Source: Exiguobacterium sp. TNDT2 (lineage in GTDB: Bacteria; Bacillota; Bacilli; Exiguobacteriales; Exiguobacteriaceae). From it: DNA of 64,000 nt. The notes under the pieces are model-generated. The model saw only the letters and a list, made by a program, of their open reading frames with translations, did no database searches and was not told the DNA's origin. The first letter of the stretch is position 1; each line of letters begins with the position of its first letter. The translations under genes were made by a program, and so were the position numbers. The stretch lies in assembly GCF_003331145.1 (NCBI RefSeq), contig NZ_QLVE01000001.1, positions 62,001 to 126,000 of the forward strand. The letters are read 5' to 3'. Below, piece after piece: positions 53,813-62,317 of the stretch.

Positions 53813-54709
53813 ATGAACAAGCGCCATTTGTTTCTGGCGCTCTCTCTCTTTTGTTTTGGCTTCTGGACGTGGACGAGCGCCCAAGAATCGTCGTCACCAC
53901 CTGTAGAAGAAAAACAAATAGAGGAGAGCCCAGATTTATCGGCTGAATTCTCACTTCTACAGGAAGAGGTGAAGAAGCTCCGCTTAGCCGAGGAAGAGGA
54001 AAGTGCCAAGGCCGCGACACCCGTCCAACTTCAAATCCCCAAAATCAAGGTCGACACCGCAATCGAACAGGTCGGCGTACTCGACAACGGACAGATGGGC
54101 GTCCCGAAAGATGAGGACCAAGTCGGTTGGTTCGAACCGGGCGTCAAACCTGGTAGTAAAGGAAATGCCGTCATCGCCGGACACGTGGACAGTAAGACCG
54201 GCCCCGCCGTCTTCTATGAGCTCGATCAACTGAAGGCAGGCGATGACGTGACAATTATCGACGAGAACGGCAACACGTTGACGTTTCGTGTCACCAAAAC
54301 AGAGAGCTATGATACGAAAAACGCACCGATCGAGGATATCTTCGGGGCCACGTCGAGCCGACAGTTGAATTTGATCACGTGTTCCGGCACGTTCGGTGAC
54401 GGCGGTTATGACGAGCGTTTCGTCGTCTATACCGAGCTTGTCGATACCGAGATCAATACCGAAGTTGAACTCGACGCACCGACGAGCGTCGAACTCCGCG
54501 GGAACTTACTCACGTGGCACGCCGTCCGTGACGACACCGTCATCGGCTATCGCGTCTATGAAGTCATCGACGGTGAAGCGACGCATATTGAAAGTATCCC
54601 GTCGCACGCCCGGAAGAGCATCGAGGTCACGAACGAGCAGGCAACTTATTACGTGACAGCGATCGATCAACTCGGGAATGAATCGGCTCCTTCTAAACAG
54701 ACGAAGTAA
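53813..54709 (+). CDS. Class F-like sortase with C-terminal fibronectin-III-like domain
   Basis: A 298-residue membrane-associated transpeptidase. Signal peptide or anchor about 5-23, a charged coiled linker (about 30-68), sortase domain about 72-212, with catalytic His124 in VIAGHVDSKTG, Cys190 in LITCSGTFG and Arg202 in YDERFVVY, all present. GPAVFYELDQLKAGD is typical of class F/D sortases. Residues about 218-298 form an FN3-like domain (Trp235 in LLTWHAV, Tyr246 in GYRVYE, Tyr280 in ATYYVTAID). It should join the MPETG protein upstream to the wall. Start ATG 53813 follows AAGGAGGGAG. Confidence 0.87.
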   Translation: MNKRHLFLALSLFCFGFWTWTSAQESSSPPVEEKQIEESPDLSAEFSLLQEEVKKLRLAEEEESAKAATPVQLQIPKIKVDTAIEQVGVLDNGQMGVPKDEDQVGWFEPGVKPGSKGNAVIAGHVDSKTGPAVFYELDQLKAGDDVTIIDENGNTLTFRVTKTESYDTKNAPIEDIFGATSSRQLNLITCSGTFGDGGYDERFVVYTELVDTEINTEVELDAPTSVELRGNLLTWHAVRDDTVIGYRVYEVIDGEATHIESIPSHARKSIEVTNEQATYYVTAIDQLGNESAPSKQTK

Positions 54710-54714
54710 CCACA

Positions 54715-54749
54715 AAGAACCCGCAGACGATTTATGTCTGCGGGTTCTT
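54715..54749. terminator. Bidirectional terminator
   Basis: AAGAACCCGCAGAC, 7-base loop, GTCTGCGGGTTCTT. Confidence 0.9.
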
Positions 54750-54754
54750 ACGTT

Positions 54755-55462
54755 CTACACAAAACACGGAATCTGCGGGTTGAACGTCTTGTTGTTCTCC
54801 GTCATGATCTGTTTTTTGATTTTGCCTTCACCAAGATAGACGATACGGTCGGCGAGCGCCTCCGCGTCCTCTTCATCGTGCGTGACAAAAATCGTCGTCG
54901 TCCCCGTCTGTTTGAGGAGGCGGCGCAAATCGTCCCGAATCCGATGTTGGAGCGACGTGTCCAAGTTGCTGAACGGCTCATCCAAGATGAGGAGCGACGG
55001 TTTCGGTGCGAGCGCACGCGCGAGCGCGACACGCTGTTGCTGTCCGCCACTGAGCTCATACGGATAGCGATGACGGAACTCGGACAGGTTCACGAGCGTC
55101 AACATCTCTTCGACACGCTCGTTTCGCTCTTTCCGGCTCAATTTATGCAGACCGAAGCGGATGTTCTTCTCAACGGTCATATGTGGGAAGAGCGCATAGT
55201 CTTGGAACACCATCCCGACACCACGCTGTTCAGGCGGCATGAACTGGCAATCGTCGCAACAGACACAGTCGTTGACGACGACGACGCCTTGATTCGGCAT
55301 CTCAAGCCCTGCGATGAGGCGTAAAATCGTACTCTTCCCAGAACCACTGTCACCGAGAAGCGAGACGATTTCACCTTTCGTGATCGAGATGGAGAATCCT
55401 TTAATCGTTTCGGCTTGCGCACCTTTATAGCTGAAGTGTAAATCGTTGATTTGAACAAACAT
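54755..55462 (-). CDS. Ferric iron ABC transporter ATP-binding protein (FbpC-like)
   Basis: A 235-residue ATPase. Walker A GDSGSGKST near residue 37, Q-loop VFQDYALFPH, signature ELSGGQQQR near 138, Walker B LLILDEPFSNLD, H-loop VTHDEEDAEA. It powers the permease upstream. Unusually it has three close cysteines (VCCDDCQ) near residue 68, before the Q loop. The C-terminal regulatory domain of longer FbpC proteins is reduced. The ATG overlaps the permease stop by one base (TAATG). Confidence 0.88.
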   Translation of the reverse strand: MFVQINDLHFSYKGAQAETIKGFSISITKGEIVSLLGDSGSGKSTILRLIAGLEMPNQGVVVVNDCVCCDDCQFMPPEQRGVGMVFQDYALFPHMTVEKNIRFGLHKLSRKERNERVEEMLTLVNLSEFRHRYPYELSGGQQQRVALARALAPKPSLLILDEPFSNLDTSLQHRIRDDLRRLLKQTGTTTIFVTHDEEDAEALADRIVYLGEGKIKKQIMTENNKTFNPQIPCFV

Positions 55463-57099
55463 TAGTCGGCCTCCTTATCAAGCACCTTATGGAACACAAA
55501 GATCAACAGTCCGCTCATGAGCACGATGACGATCGAGGCGAGCGCGGCCTCATGTATCTTCTCGTCACTGACATATTTGAACGCCTGTGTGGCGAGCGTC
55601 GAAAAATTGAATGGCTGCAAGAACAGCGTCAGCGGCAATTCTTTCATAATATCGATAAAGACGAGGATGAACGCGCTCATGATGGCCCCTTTAATCATCG
55701 GGATATCGACCCGGAAGAACGTCTGTACCGTCCCCCACCCGAGCATGCGCGACGCTTCCGTGAACGACTTGCCGACTTTCTCAAATCCACTCTCGATCGA
55801 GTTATAGCCGATGGCGAGGAAGCGGATGACGTAGGCGAAGATGAGCATGATGAGCGTCGTCCTGAACACGAACGTCTGGCCTAAATCCAGGGCGAGCGCC
55901 ACGTTCAACACCCACTCATCAAGCAGCAAGAACAACGTGATGACGGCGATGGCGATGGCCGCTCCCGGAATCGAATAGCCGAGCGTCGTCACTTTCGAAA
56001 TGACGCGTGTCATGTTCGACGGGAACAGGCGCGTGTAGTTCGCGATGATGAGCGCGAACACGAGAATGATCACGGTCGCAATGAACGCTACGCTCACCGT
56101 GTTCCAAACAAGGCGGAAAAACTCGGCCGTAAACACTTGTTCGAACGTCAATACCGTCCAAGCGACGAGTTGCACGAACGGAATGAGGAACGCAATCCCA
56201 AAGATGGTAGCCACATAGCCGAACACGGCGTAACGATGCCATCCATTCAGTTGTCTCGGTTTGAGCGGCTTCACTTTCGTCGTCGCATAGCTGAACTGTT
56301 TCCGGCCACGAACGAGCCGTTCCATCGTCAAGATGGCGATGACGAGAATCATGAGCGTCCCGGCCAGTTTGAGTGCCGAGGACGTATCTTTCATCCCGAA
56401 CCACGTACTGAAGATGGCCGTGCTGAACGTCTGAATCCCGAAGTATTTGACGACCCCATAGTCGTTCAACACTTCCATCAAGACGAGGCTGACCCCGCCG
56501 ATGATGGCGACGCGCGAGATCGGAATGACGACGGTGAAGAAAATGTCCCACGAGCCGCGGCCGAGGATGCGGGCGTTCTCAATCATCGAGGACGATTGGT
56601 TGTGCAGGAAGGCCCGCGTGATTGTATAGATATATGGATACAAGAACAGAGTGAAGATGAACACCGTTCCTTGAATCGTCATAATGTTGAAATACGTCTG
56701 GTCGACATTGATGCCGAACTCGTTCCGAAGCGTCGTCTGGATGACGCCCGTGTAGTTTAAAATCCCGTGATACGTATAAGCCCCAATGTAAGGAGGGATA
56801 GCGAGCGGTAAGATGAGCGCCCATTTGAAGAACCGACGGAACGGAAAGTCATACACCGTGACGAACCACGCCAGGCTCGTCCCAATGACAGTCGTCAACA
56901 GGCCGGTCGCGAGCATGATGAACAGTGTATTGCGCACGTAAGTCGGCAACAAGTACTCGCGAATGTGTTGCCAGTTCTCATTGACCGGTGCGAACAGCTC
57001 GACCAAGACGACGACTCCTGGCAGGACGATAAACACCAGCGCGATAAAGCTGAGGATGGCCCATCCATTCAGTTGTCGTTTCAGCGCGTACCAGTTCAT
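55462..57099 (-). CDS. Ferric iron ABC transporter permease (FbpB-like, double-length)
   Basis: A 545-residue permease with two fused halves of about 6 spans. Each half carries a BPD-type EAA loop, of which ARILGRGSWDIFFTVVIPIS (first) and EASRMLGWGTVQTFFRVDIP (second) are clear. It forms the channel for Fe3+. ATG 57099 is nine bases from GGGAG; the TTG at 57108 is too close. It sits between fbpA and fbpC-like genes on one strand, with an attenuator after fbpA. Confidence 0.9.
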   Translation of the reverse strand: MNWYALKRQLNGWAILSFIALVFIVLPGVVVLVELFAPVNENWQHIREYLLPTYVRNTLFIMLATGLLTTVIGTSLAWFVTVYDFPFRRFFKWALILPLAIPPYIGAYTYHGILNYTGVIQTTLRNEFGINVDQTYFNIMTIQGTVFIFTLFLYPYIYTITRAFLHNQSSSMIENARILGRGSWDIFFTVVIPISRVAIIGGVSLVLMEVLNDYGVVKYFGIQTFSTAIFSTWFGMKDTSSALKLAGTLMILVIAILTMERLVRGRKQFSYATTKVKPLKPRQLNGWHRYAVFGYVATIFGIAFLIPFVQLVAWTVLTFEQVFTAEFFRLVWNTVSVAFIATVIILVFALIIANYTRLFPSNMTRVISKVTTLGYSIPGAAIAIAVITLFLLLDEWVLNVALALDLGQTFVFRTTLIMLIFAYVIRFLAIGYNSIESGFEKVGKSFTEASRMLGWGTVQTFFRVDIPMIKGAIMSAFILVFIDIMKELPLTLFLQPFNFSTLATQAFKYVSDEKIHEAALASIVIVLMSGLLIFVFHKVLDKEAD

Positions 57100-57192
57100 T
57101 CCGTACAACTCCCGTTCTTTCGTTCAGTCACTTCCTGTCCCATCATATCAGGTTCAACGCTCCCGTTGTACCGCTAGCATGTCGAGAAACGC

Positions 57193-57228
57193 AAAAATCT
57201 TCGGCCTGAACGCACGTTCAAGCCGAAG
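57193..57228 (-). terminator. Terminator or attenuator between the iron-binding gene and the permease
   Basis: Minus-strand CTTCGGCTTGAAC-GTGC-GTTCAGGCCGAAG (one G-U pair), followed by A-T5. Much binding protein and less permease is the likely result. Confidence 0.85.
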
Positions 57229-57233
57229 TCTTC

Positions 57234-58304
57234 TTATTTCCAGCCCGCTTCGTTGAAGAGACGGATGGCTTCTTGTTGGTGTTCTCCAAGTGCCGAGAGG
57301 TTGATGTCCTGCTCTTTGAACTCACCCCATGATTGGAGGAGTTCGTTCGGTTCAACCGACTCGTTGACAGGGTACTCATAGTTCGCGCTCGCGAACTGTT
57401 CTTGTGCTGACGGGTCAGACATGAACTCCATGAGTTTCTTCGCGTTGTCTGAGTTCTTCGCTGCTTTTGTCATTGCGATTCCTGAGATGTTCACGTGTGT
57501 TCCTGTCGTGTCTTGGTTCGGGAAGAAGACGCCGAGTTGCTCAGCCACTTTCTTCTCTTCCGCGTCTTCCGAGTTCAACATGAGTCCCATGTAATATGTG
57601 TTCATGATAGCGACATCACCTTCGCCGGCGACGACTGCCTTCGCTTGGTCACGGTCATTCCCTTGTGGATCGCGTGCAAAGTTGTTGACCATGCCTTTCG
57701 CCCACTCTTTTGCCTGGTCGACACCGTTCACTTCGATGAACGAAGCGAGGAGCGAGATGTTGTACATATTCTCAGACGGACGGACGAGTACTTTGCCGTT
57801 CCATTGTTCTTCTGTGAGTGCTTCATACGTTGACAAGTCTTCTGGTTTCACACGGTCTTTTGCATAGACGATGACACGTGCCCGTTTCGTGAGACCGAAC
57901 CATTCTTTATCCGTGTCACGGTATTTTTCCGGGACGTTCGACTCAAGCACATCGCTATCGACCGCTTGCAGATGTCCCGCCTCTTTAGCTTGATACAAGT
58001 TCCCTGCATCCGCTGTGATGAAGAGATCGGCTTCCGTGTTGTCGCCTTCTGTGTTCAAACGCTCGAGCAACTCATCGCTCTTCCCTTCGACGACGTTGAC
58101 TTTCACGCCCGTCTCTTCTTCGAACTGCTTGTAAAGCTCTTTATCGACATCATAGTGACGGCTCGAGTAAACATTGACGACTTTTGACTCTTCCGCTGTC
58201 TCATTGTCGCTTGAAGTCGTCGTCTCTTCCGTGCTGGCGCAAGCCGCAAGAAGCGATGTTGTGAGCGCAGCCGAAAGGCCGAGTGCCATGTACTTTTTGT
58301 TCAT
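57234..58304 (-). CDS. Ferric iron ABC transporter substrate-binding lipoprotein (FbpA/FutA-like)
   Basis: A 356-residue extracellular lipoprotein. The lipobox LLAAC places the lipid on Cys22, followed by a Ser/Thr/Glu-rich linker. The mature domain has VNVYSSRHYDVDKELYKQFE, GLTKRARVIVYAKDRV and the region with NTYYMGLM (iron-ligand Tyr pair). It captures Fe3+ and hands it to the permease. ATG 58304 follows GGGGGATT. Two Fur-box-like sites lie 35-80 bases upstream. Confidence 0.93.
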   Translation of the reverse strand: MNKKYMALGLSAALTTSLLAACASTEETTTSSDNETAEESKVVNVYSSRHYDVDKELYKQFEEETGVKVNVVEGKSDELLERLNTEGDNTEADLFITADAGNLYQAKEAGHLQAVDSDVLESNVPEKYRDTDKEWFGLTKRARVIVYAKDRVKPEDLSTYEALTEEQWNGKVLVRPSENMYNISLLASFIEVNGVDQAKEWAKGMVNNFARDPQGNDRDQAKAVVAGEGDVAIMNTYYMGLMLNSEDAEEKKVAEQLGVFFPNQDTTGTHVNISGIAMTKAAKNSDNAKKLMEFMSDPSAQEQFASANYEYPVNESVEPNELLQSWGEFKEQDINLSALGEHQQEAIRLFNEAGWK

Positions 58305-58337
58305 TTCATAATCCCCCACTTATTCATCTCTATTGTT

Positions 58338-58385
58338 GGTAATGATAATTACTCTCAGTTACTATCATCACTGATAATCATTCTC
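58338..58385. promoter_or_regulatory. Two Fur-box-like sites
   Basis: GGTAATGATAATTACTCTC (58338-58356) matches the 19-base Fur box GATAATGATAATCATTATC at 15 positions. ATCACTGATAATCATTCTC (58367-58385) matches at 14. They lie upstream of the iron transporter and are about 29 bases apart. Confidence 0.7.
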
Positions 58386-58458
58386 ACGTCAACCTTTTTT
58401 TGAAATCGTTTACAGTAGTTATAGATTTATAACTTAACAGTTTTAACGTCATCATGTC

Positions 58459-58488
58459 TTGACTTCAAAATGACTACCCCCCTATAGT
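58459..58488 (+). promoter_or_regulatory. SigA promoter of the TetR-RND operon
   Basis: TTGACT (58459-58464), 18-base spacer, TATAGT (58483-58488). Confidence 0.8.
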
Positions 58489-58500
58489 GGAAGAGAACAA

Positions 58501-58514
58501 ACCGTCTGGTCGGT
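58501..58514. promoter_or_regulatory. TetR-type operator
   Basis: ACCGTCTGGTCGGT, arms ACCG/CGGT within a near-palindrome, directly after the likely transcription start. This is the expected place for the repressor encoded next. Confidence 0.65.
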
Positions 58515-58532
58515 ACAGAAAGGAGGCGTGAC

Positions 58533-59105
58533 ATGACAAACCGATCACTGATCACGAAACAGAAATTGTTGGATGCAGCGACGGATATCATCATGGAACA
58601 TGGCGTGCATCACCTGACATTGGACGAAGTCGCCAAGACGGCAGGTGTCTCGAAAGGTGGTCTCCTGTATCATTATCCATCCAAAGAAGCGTTGTTGACC
58701 GCCATCGTCGAACGGCTCCAAACCGAGCAAAACGATTTGTACGAATCGCTCCAAGCCGATGGCAACGGTCCCGTCGAAGCGTTCGTGCGTCTCTTTGACG
58801 AGACGAAACTTCATCCCGAGCGCTCAGCCATCCACATCGACGCCGAGAAGATGATTGCCTTTTTGACGCTATTTGCTGTCGACCAGGAATACGCCGAACG
58901 GTGGAAGCACGACCTCGACACGTTCTTCGCTCAGTTTCAACAGACGAGCGACCCCGTCGAGACGATGATTATCCGCTATGCGCTCGAAGGCATGATGTTG
59001 TCCGAGCACTTTAACGTCGGCGTCGCCCCACCTGCTTTAAAACAAGACATTATCGCTCGCTTGATCGAGCGAGCCCAGAACATCGATTCGGGTAAAACAG
59101 ACTAA
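58533..59105 (+). CDS. TetR/AcrR family regulator
   Basis: A 190-residue repressor. The DNA-binding domain (about 1-55) reads KLLDAATDIIMEHGVHHLTL and VAKTAGVSKGGLLYHYPSKE; the C-terminal domain binds an unknown ligand. Start ATG 58533 follows AAAGGAGGCG. The RND exporter gene follows by 15-24 bases, so it is likely repressed by this protein. Confidence 0.9.
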   Translation: MTNRSLITKQKLLDAATDIIMEHGVHHLTLDEVAKTAGVSKGGLLYHYPSKEALLTAIVERLQTEQNDLYESLQADGNGPVEAFVRLFDETKLHPERSAIHIDAEKMIAFLTLFAVDQEYAERWKHDLDTFFAQFQQTSDPVETMIIRYALEGMMLSEHFNVGVAPPALKQDIIARLIERAQNIDSGKTD

Positions 59106-59129
59106 TCTATTAGAGGAGAAATGAACCCC

Positions 59130-62100
59130 ATGCAAAAAATCACGTCCTTCTCCGTCAACAACAAGTTCGCCGTCTGGTTGATGACGATCATCTTGACGGC
59201 CGCCGGAATTTTCGCCGGCTTGACGATGAAACTAGAAACGTTGCCTGACATCACGACACCGACTGTCTCGGTGACGACGATTTATCCAGGCGCCTCACCT
59301 GAACAAGTGCTCGACGAAGTGAGCACCGTGCTCGAAGAGCGCTTGAAGAGCTTGAACGGGGTCGAACAAGTTCGTTCGTCTTCGTTCCAGAACGCGTCAA
59401 ACATTCAAATCGATTATGACTTCAGCACCGATATGGAAGAAGCTGAACAACTCGTCAAAGACGCGCTCAGCAACGTCGAATTGCCAGAATCCGTTCAAGA
59501 CCCACAAGTATCACGACTCAGTTTTGACGCGTTCCCTGTCGTTGGTGCAGCCGTCTCAGATGAGAGTCTCGATTTGGCCGAATTGACGAAATTGGTCGAA
59601 GATGAGTTGCAACCAGCCCTTGAAGGCGTCGAAGGCGCTCAGACCGTCCAAATCGCCGGACAAGAGATTCGTCGCGTCGAGCTTCGATTCGATGAGGAGG
59701 CGCTCGCCGAATATAACTTGACGGAAGACACCGTCAAACAGTTGATTCAAGCGAACGATGCCCGCATCGCGCTCGGCCTGTATGAACTTGGTGATACGGA
59801 GCAAGCCGTCGTCATCGACGGGAAGTCGGAGACGCTTGAGGCGTTCCGCGACCTCCAAATTCCGTACTCACCCGCACCAACGGAACAGCCGGTGCCAGGT
59901 GCGCCAACGGAACTTCCGACTGGCGAGACGCCGCAAATCCCGACTGACGTGCCAGGTGCAGTCCCACCTGCGAATCTACCGACGACCGTCCCGACGGTCG
60001 CTTTGAGCGAACTCGCGACGATTGAAGACCGTGGCATCGAGGAATCGATTTCACGGTCGAACGGGGAACGTTCAATCGGGATTCAAGTGACGAAAACGCA
60101 AGACGCGAACACCGTAGATGTCGTCAATGCCGTCAAAGATGCGCTTGCCGATTTCGAGACCGACTATGACACGACCAACGTCTCGATTACGCTCGACCAA
60201 GGTCAACCGATTGAAGAATCGGTCGAAACGATGGTCTCGAAAGCGTTACTCGGTGGTCTATTCGCCATCTTGATTATTCTCGTGTTCCTTCGTAACTTCC
60301 GCTCGACGATTATCGCGGTCATCTCCATCCCGCTCTCGCTCTTGATGGCATTGATCGTCTTGAAACAGCTCGATATCACGCTCAACATCATGACGCTCGG
60401 TGCGATGACCGTCGCCATCGGGCGGGTCGTCGATGACTCCATCGTCGTCATCGAGAACATTTACCGTCGCCTCACCCGTCCGAACGAGACGTTGCGCGGC
60501 AAAGACCTGATTATCGCCTCGACGAAAGAAGTGTTCATTCCGATCGCTTCGTCGACGATCGTCACGATCGCCGTCTTCTTGCCGCTCGGATTCGTCACAG
60601 GCTTCGTCGGCGAGCTGTTCTTACCGTTCGCCTTGACCGTCGTTTTCGCTTTAATCGCGTCCTTACTCGTCGCGATCACGGTCGTACCGATGATGGCCGA
60701 CTCGTTCTTTAAGAACCGCGACAAGCTGAAGCCGGAAGAAGGACCAGGGAAGCTCGCCGAATGGTATCGTGGCGTCCTCAACTGGTCGCTCAACCATAAA
60801 CTCGTCGTCTTCGGACTGGCGACGCTTCTCTTAATCGGAAGTTTCGCCCTTGTCCCAGCTATCGGGGTCAACTTCTTGAACCAAGAGTCTGAGAAGACGC
60901 TGTTCGTCACGTTCGACCCAGAACCGGGTCAAACGCTTGACGATTCGATTGCGGCGGCCGAAATCGCCGAGACGTATTTCATGGAAGAGCAAGCGGACGC
61001 CACCGACGTTCAATTCACGGTCGGTGGTGAGAACCCGCTCAACCCTGGGAACAACAAACAAGGAATTTTCATCGTCCAGTATGATCCGGACACGAAAGAT
61101 TTCGCTGATGTCAAAATCGCTGACGTCGAACGCTTGAATGAACTCGCCTCAGGCGGTGAATGGAAAGAACAAGACTTCGCCGGCGGTGCCGGAACGAGCG
61201 GTGTGACGTATAACGTTTACGCCAACTCTCTCGAAGATCTTGAAGCCATCGTTCCTACGTTCATTGAAACGATTGAAGAAGAGACGGATTATGTCCGTCA
61301 AGCGACGTCTGACCTTCGCGAATCATACGTCCAGTACACGTTCAACGTCGACCAGCAGGCAGCTGCCGAGGCAGGTGTCTCGGCCGCTCAGCTCGCCCAA
61401 ACGATTGGGCAGTTCCAAGCCCAAGAAAGTCCGCTCTCGACGGTGACGATCGACGACAAACAGCTCGACGTCATCATCCCGACGGAACAAGTCACGTATG
61501 ACAGCATCGACGACTTGCAGGAACAAGAAGTGACGACACCGTTCGGGCCTCGCCCAATCTCGGACTTCATCGAAGTCGAGGAAGGCACGACACCGGATAC
61601 GCTCGTTCAACGTGACGGGAAGCTCCTTGCTCGCGTCAACGTCGAGCTCAGCACGGACAAAGCGACGGAAGCTTCGGCTGCCATCGAAGAACGTGTATCG
61701 GACATCGAACTCCCGACTGGCGTCTCCTATGACGTCGGTGGGGTCACTGAACAGATTCAAGAATCGTTCACCCAGCTCGGTCTCGCCATGCTCGCGGCCG
61801 TCGCCATCGTCTACTTGGTGCTCGTCATCACGTTCGGCGGTGCCGTCACGCCGTTCGTCGTCCTGTTCTCGCTTCCTTACGCGATTATCGGGGGACTCGT
61901 CGCCCTCCTCATCACAGGCGAAACGATCTCGGTATCTGCCTTGATCGGGGCGCTCATGTTGATCGGGATTGTCGTGACGAACGCCATCGTCTTGATTGAC
62001 CGTGTCATTCATAAAGAAGAAGCCGGTCTCTCGACACGTGATGCCTTACTCGAGGCAGCCGGTACGCGCCTCCGTCCAATCCTCATGACGGCTCTCGCGA

Positions 62101-62273
62101 CGATCGGTGCCCTCGCACCGCTCGCGCTCGGCCTTGAAGGCGGCGCCTTGATCTCGAAAGGTCTCGGTGTGACCGTCATCGGTGGATTGACGAGTTCAAC
62201 GCTATTGACGCTCCTCATCGTCCCAATCGTGTATGAGTTCTTCGCACGATTCCGTAAGAAAAAAGAAGCGTAA
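59130..62273 (+). CDS. RND efflux permease (AcrB/SwrC family)
   Basis: A 1047-residue proton-driven exporter with 12 spans and two large outer loops. FSVNNKFAVWLMTIILTAAG is the first span, and MTLGAMTVAIGRVVDDSIVV near residue 425 holds the proton-relay Asp residues; ALIGALMLIGIVVTNAIVL is its mirror near 945. A proline-rich insert (TEQPVPGAP...) of about 45 residues lies in loop 1. In Bacillus SwrC pumps surfactin; the substrate here is unknown. ATG 59130 is well spaced from GAGGAG; ATG 59121 is too close. Confidence 0.92.
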   Translation: MQKITSFSVNNKFAVWLMTIILTAAGIFAGLTMKLETLPDITTPTVSVTTIYPGASPEQVLDEVSTVLEERLKSLNGVEQVRSSSFQNASNIQIDYDFSTDMEEAEQLVKDALSNVELPESVQDPQVSRLSFDAFPVVGAAVSDESLDLAELTKLVEDELQPALEGVEGAQTVQIAGQEIRRVELRFDEEALAEYNLTEDTVKQLIQANDARIALGLYELGDTEQAVVIDGKSETLEAFRDLQIPYSPAPTEQPVPGAPTELPTGETPQIPTDVPGAVPPANLPTTVPTVALSELATIEDRGIEESISRSNGERSIGIQVTKTQDANTVDVVNAVKDALADFETDYDTTNVSITLDQGQPIEESVETMVSKALLGGLFAILIILVFLRNFRSTIIAVISIPLSLLMALIVLKQLDITLNIMTLGAMTVAIGRVVDDSIVVIENIYRRLTRPNETLRGKDLIIASTKEVFIPIASSTIVTIAVFLPLGFVTGFVGELFLPFALTVVFALIASLLVAITVVPMMADSFFKNRDKLKPEEGPGKLAEWYRGVLNWSLNHKLVVFGLATLLLIGSFALVPAIGVNFLNQESEKTLFVTFDPEPGQTLDDSIAAAEIAETYFMEEQADATDVQFTVGGENPLNPGNNKQGIFIVQYDPDTKDFADVKIADVERLNELASGGEWKEQDFAGGAGTSGVTYNVYANSLEDLEAIVPTFIETIEEETDYVRQATSDLRESYVQYTFNVDQQAAAEAGVSAAQLAQTIGQFQAQESPLSTVTIDDKQLDVIIPTEQVTYDSIDDLQEQEVTTPFGPRPISDFIEVEEGTTPDTLVQRDGKLLARVNVELSTDKATEASAAIEERVSDIELPTGVSYDVGGVTEQIQESFTQLGLAMLAAVAIVYLVLVITFGGAVTPFVVLFSLPYAIIGGLVALLITGETISVSALIGALMLIGIVVTNAIVLIDRVIHKEEAGLSTRDALLEAAGTRLRPILMTALATIGALAPLALGLEGGALISKGLGVTVIGGLTSSTLLTLLIVPIVYEFFARFRKKKEA

Positions 62274-62276
62274 TTC

Positions 62277-62313
62277 AAAAGAGAGTCGCCCTCAACGGGT
62301 CGACTCTCTTTTT
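62277..62313. terminator. Bidirectional terminator
   Basis: AAAGAGAGTCG, 12-base loop, CGACTCTCTTT. Confidence 0.85.
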
Positions 62314-62317
62314 GCGC

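Noticed and set aside
61323-62012. 229-codon minus-strand frame inside the RND gene
   Set aside because: A charged mirror frame of a strongly conserved exporter, with no ribosome site; the same applies to 55919-56551, 56137-56760 and 17302-17970.
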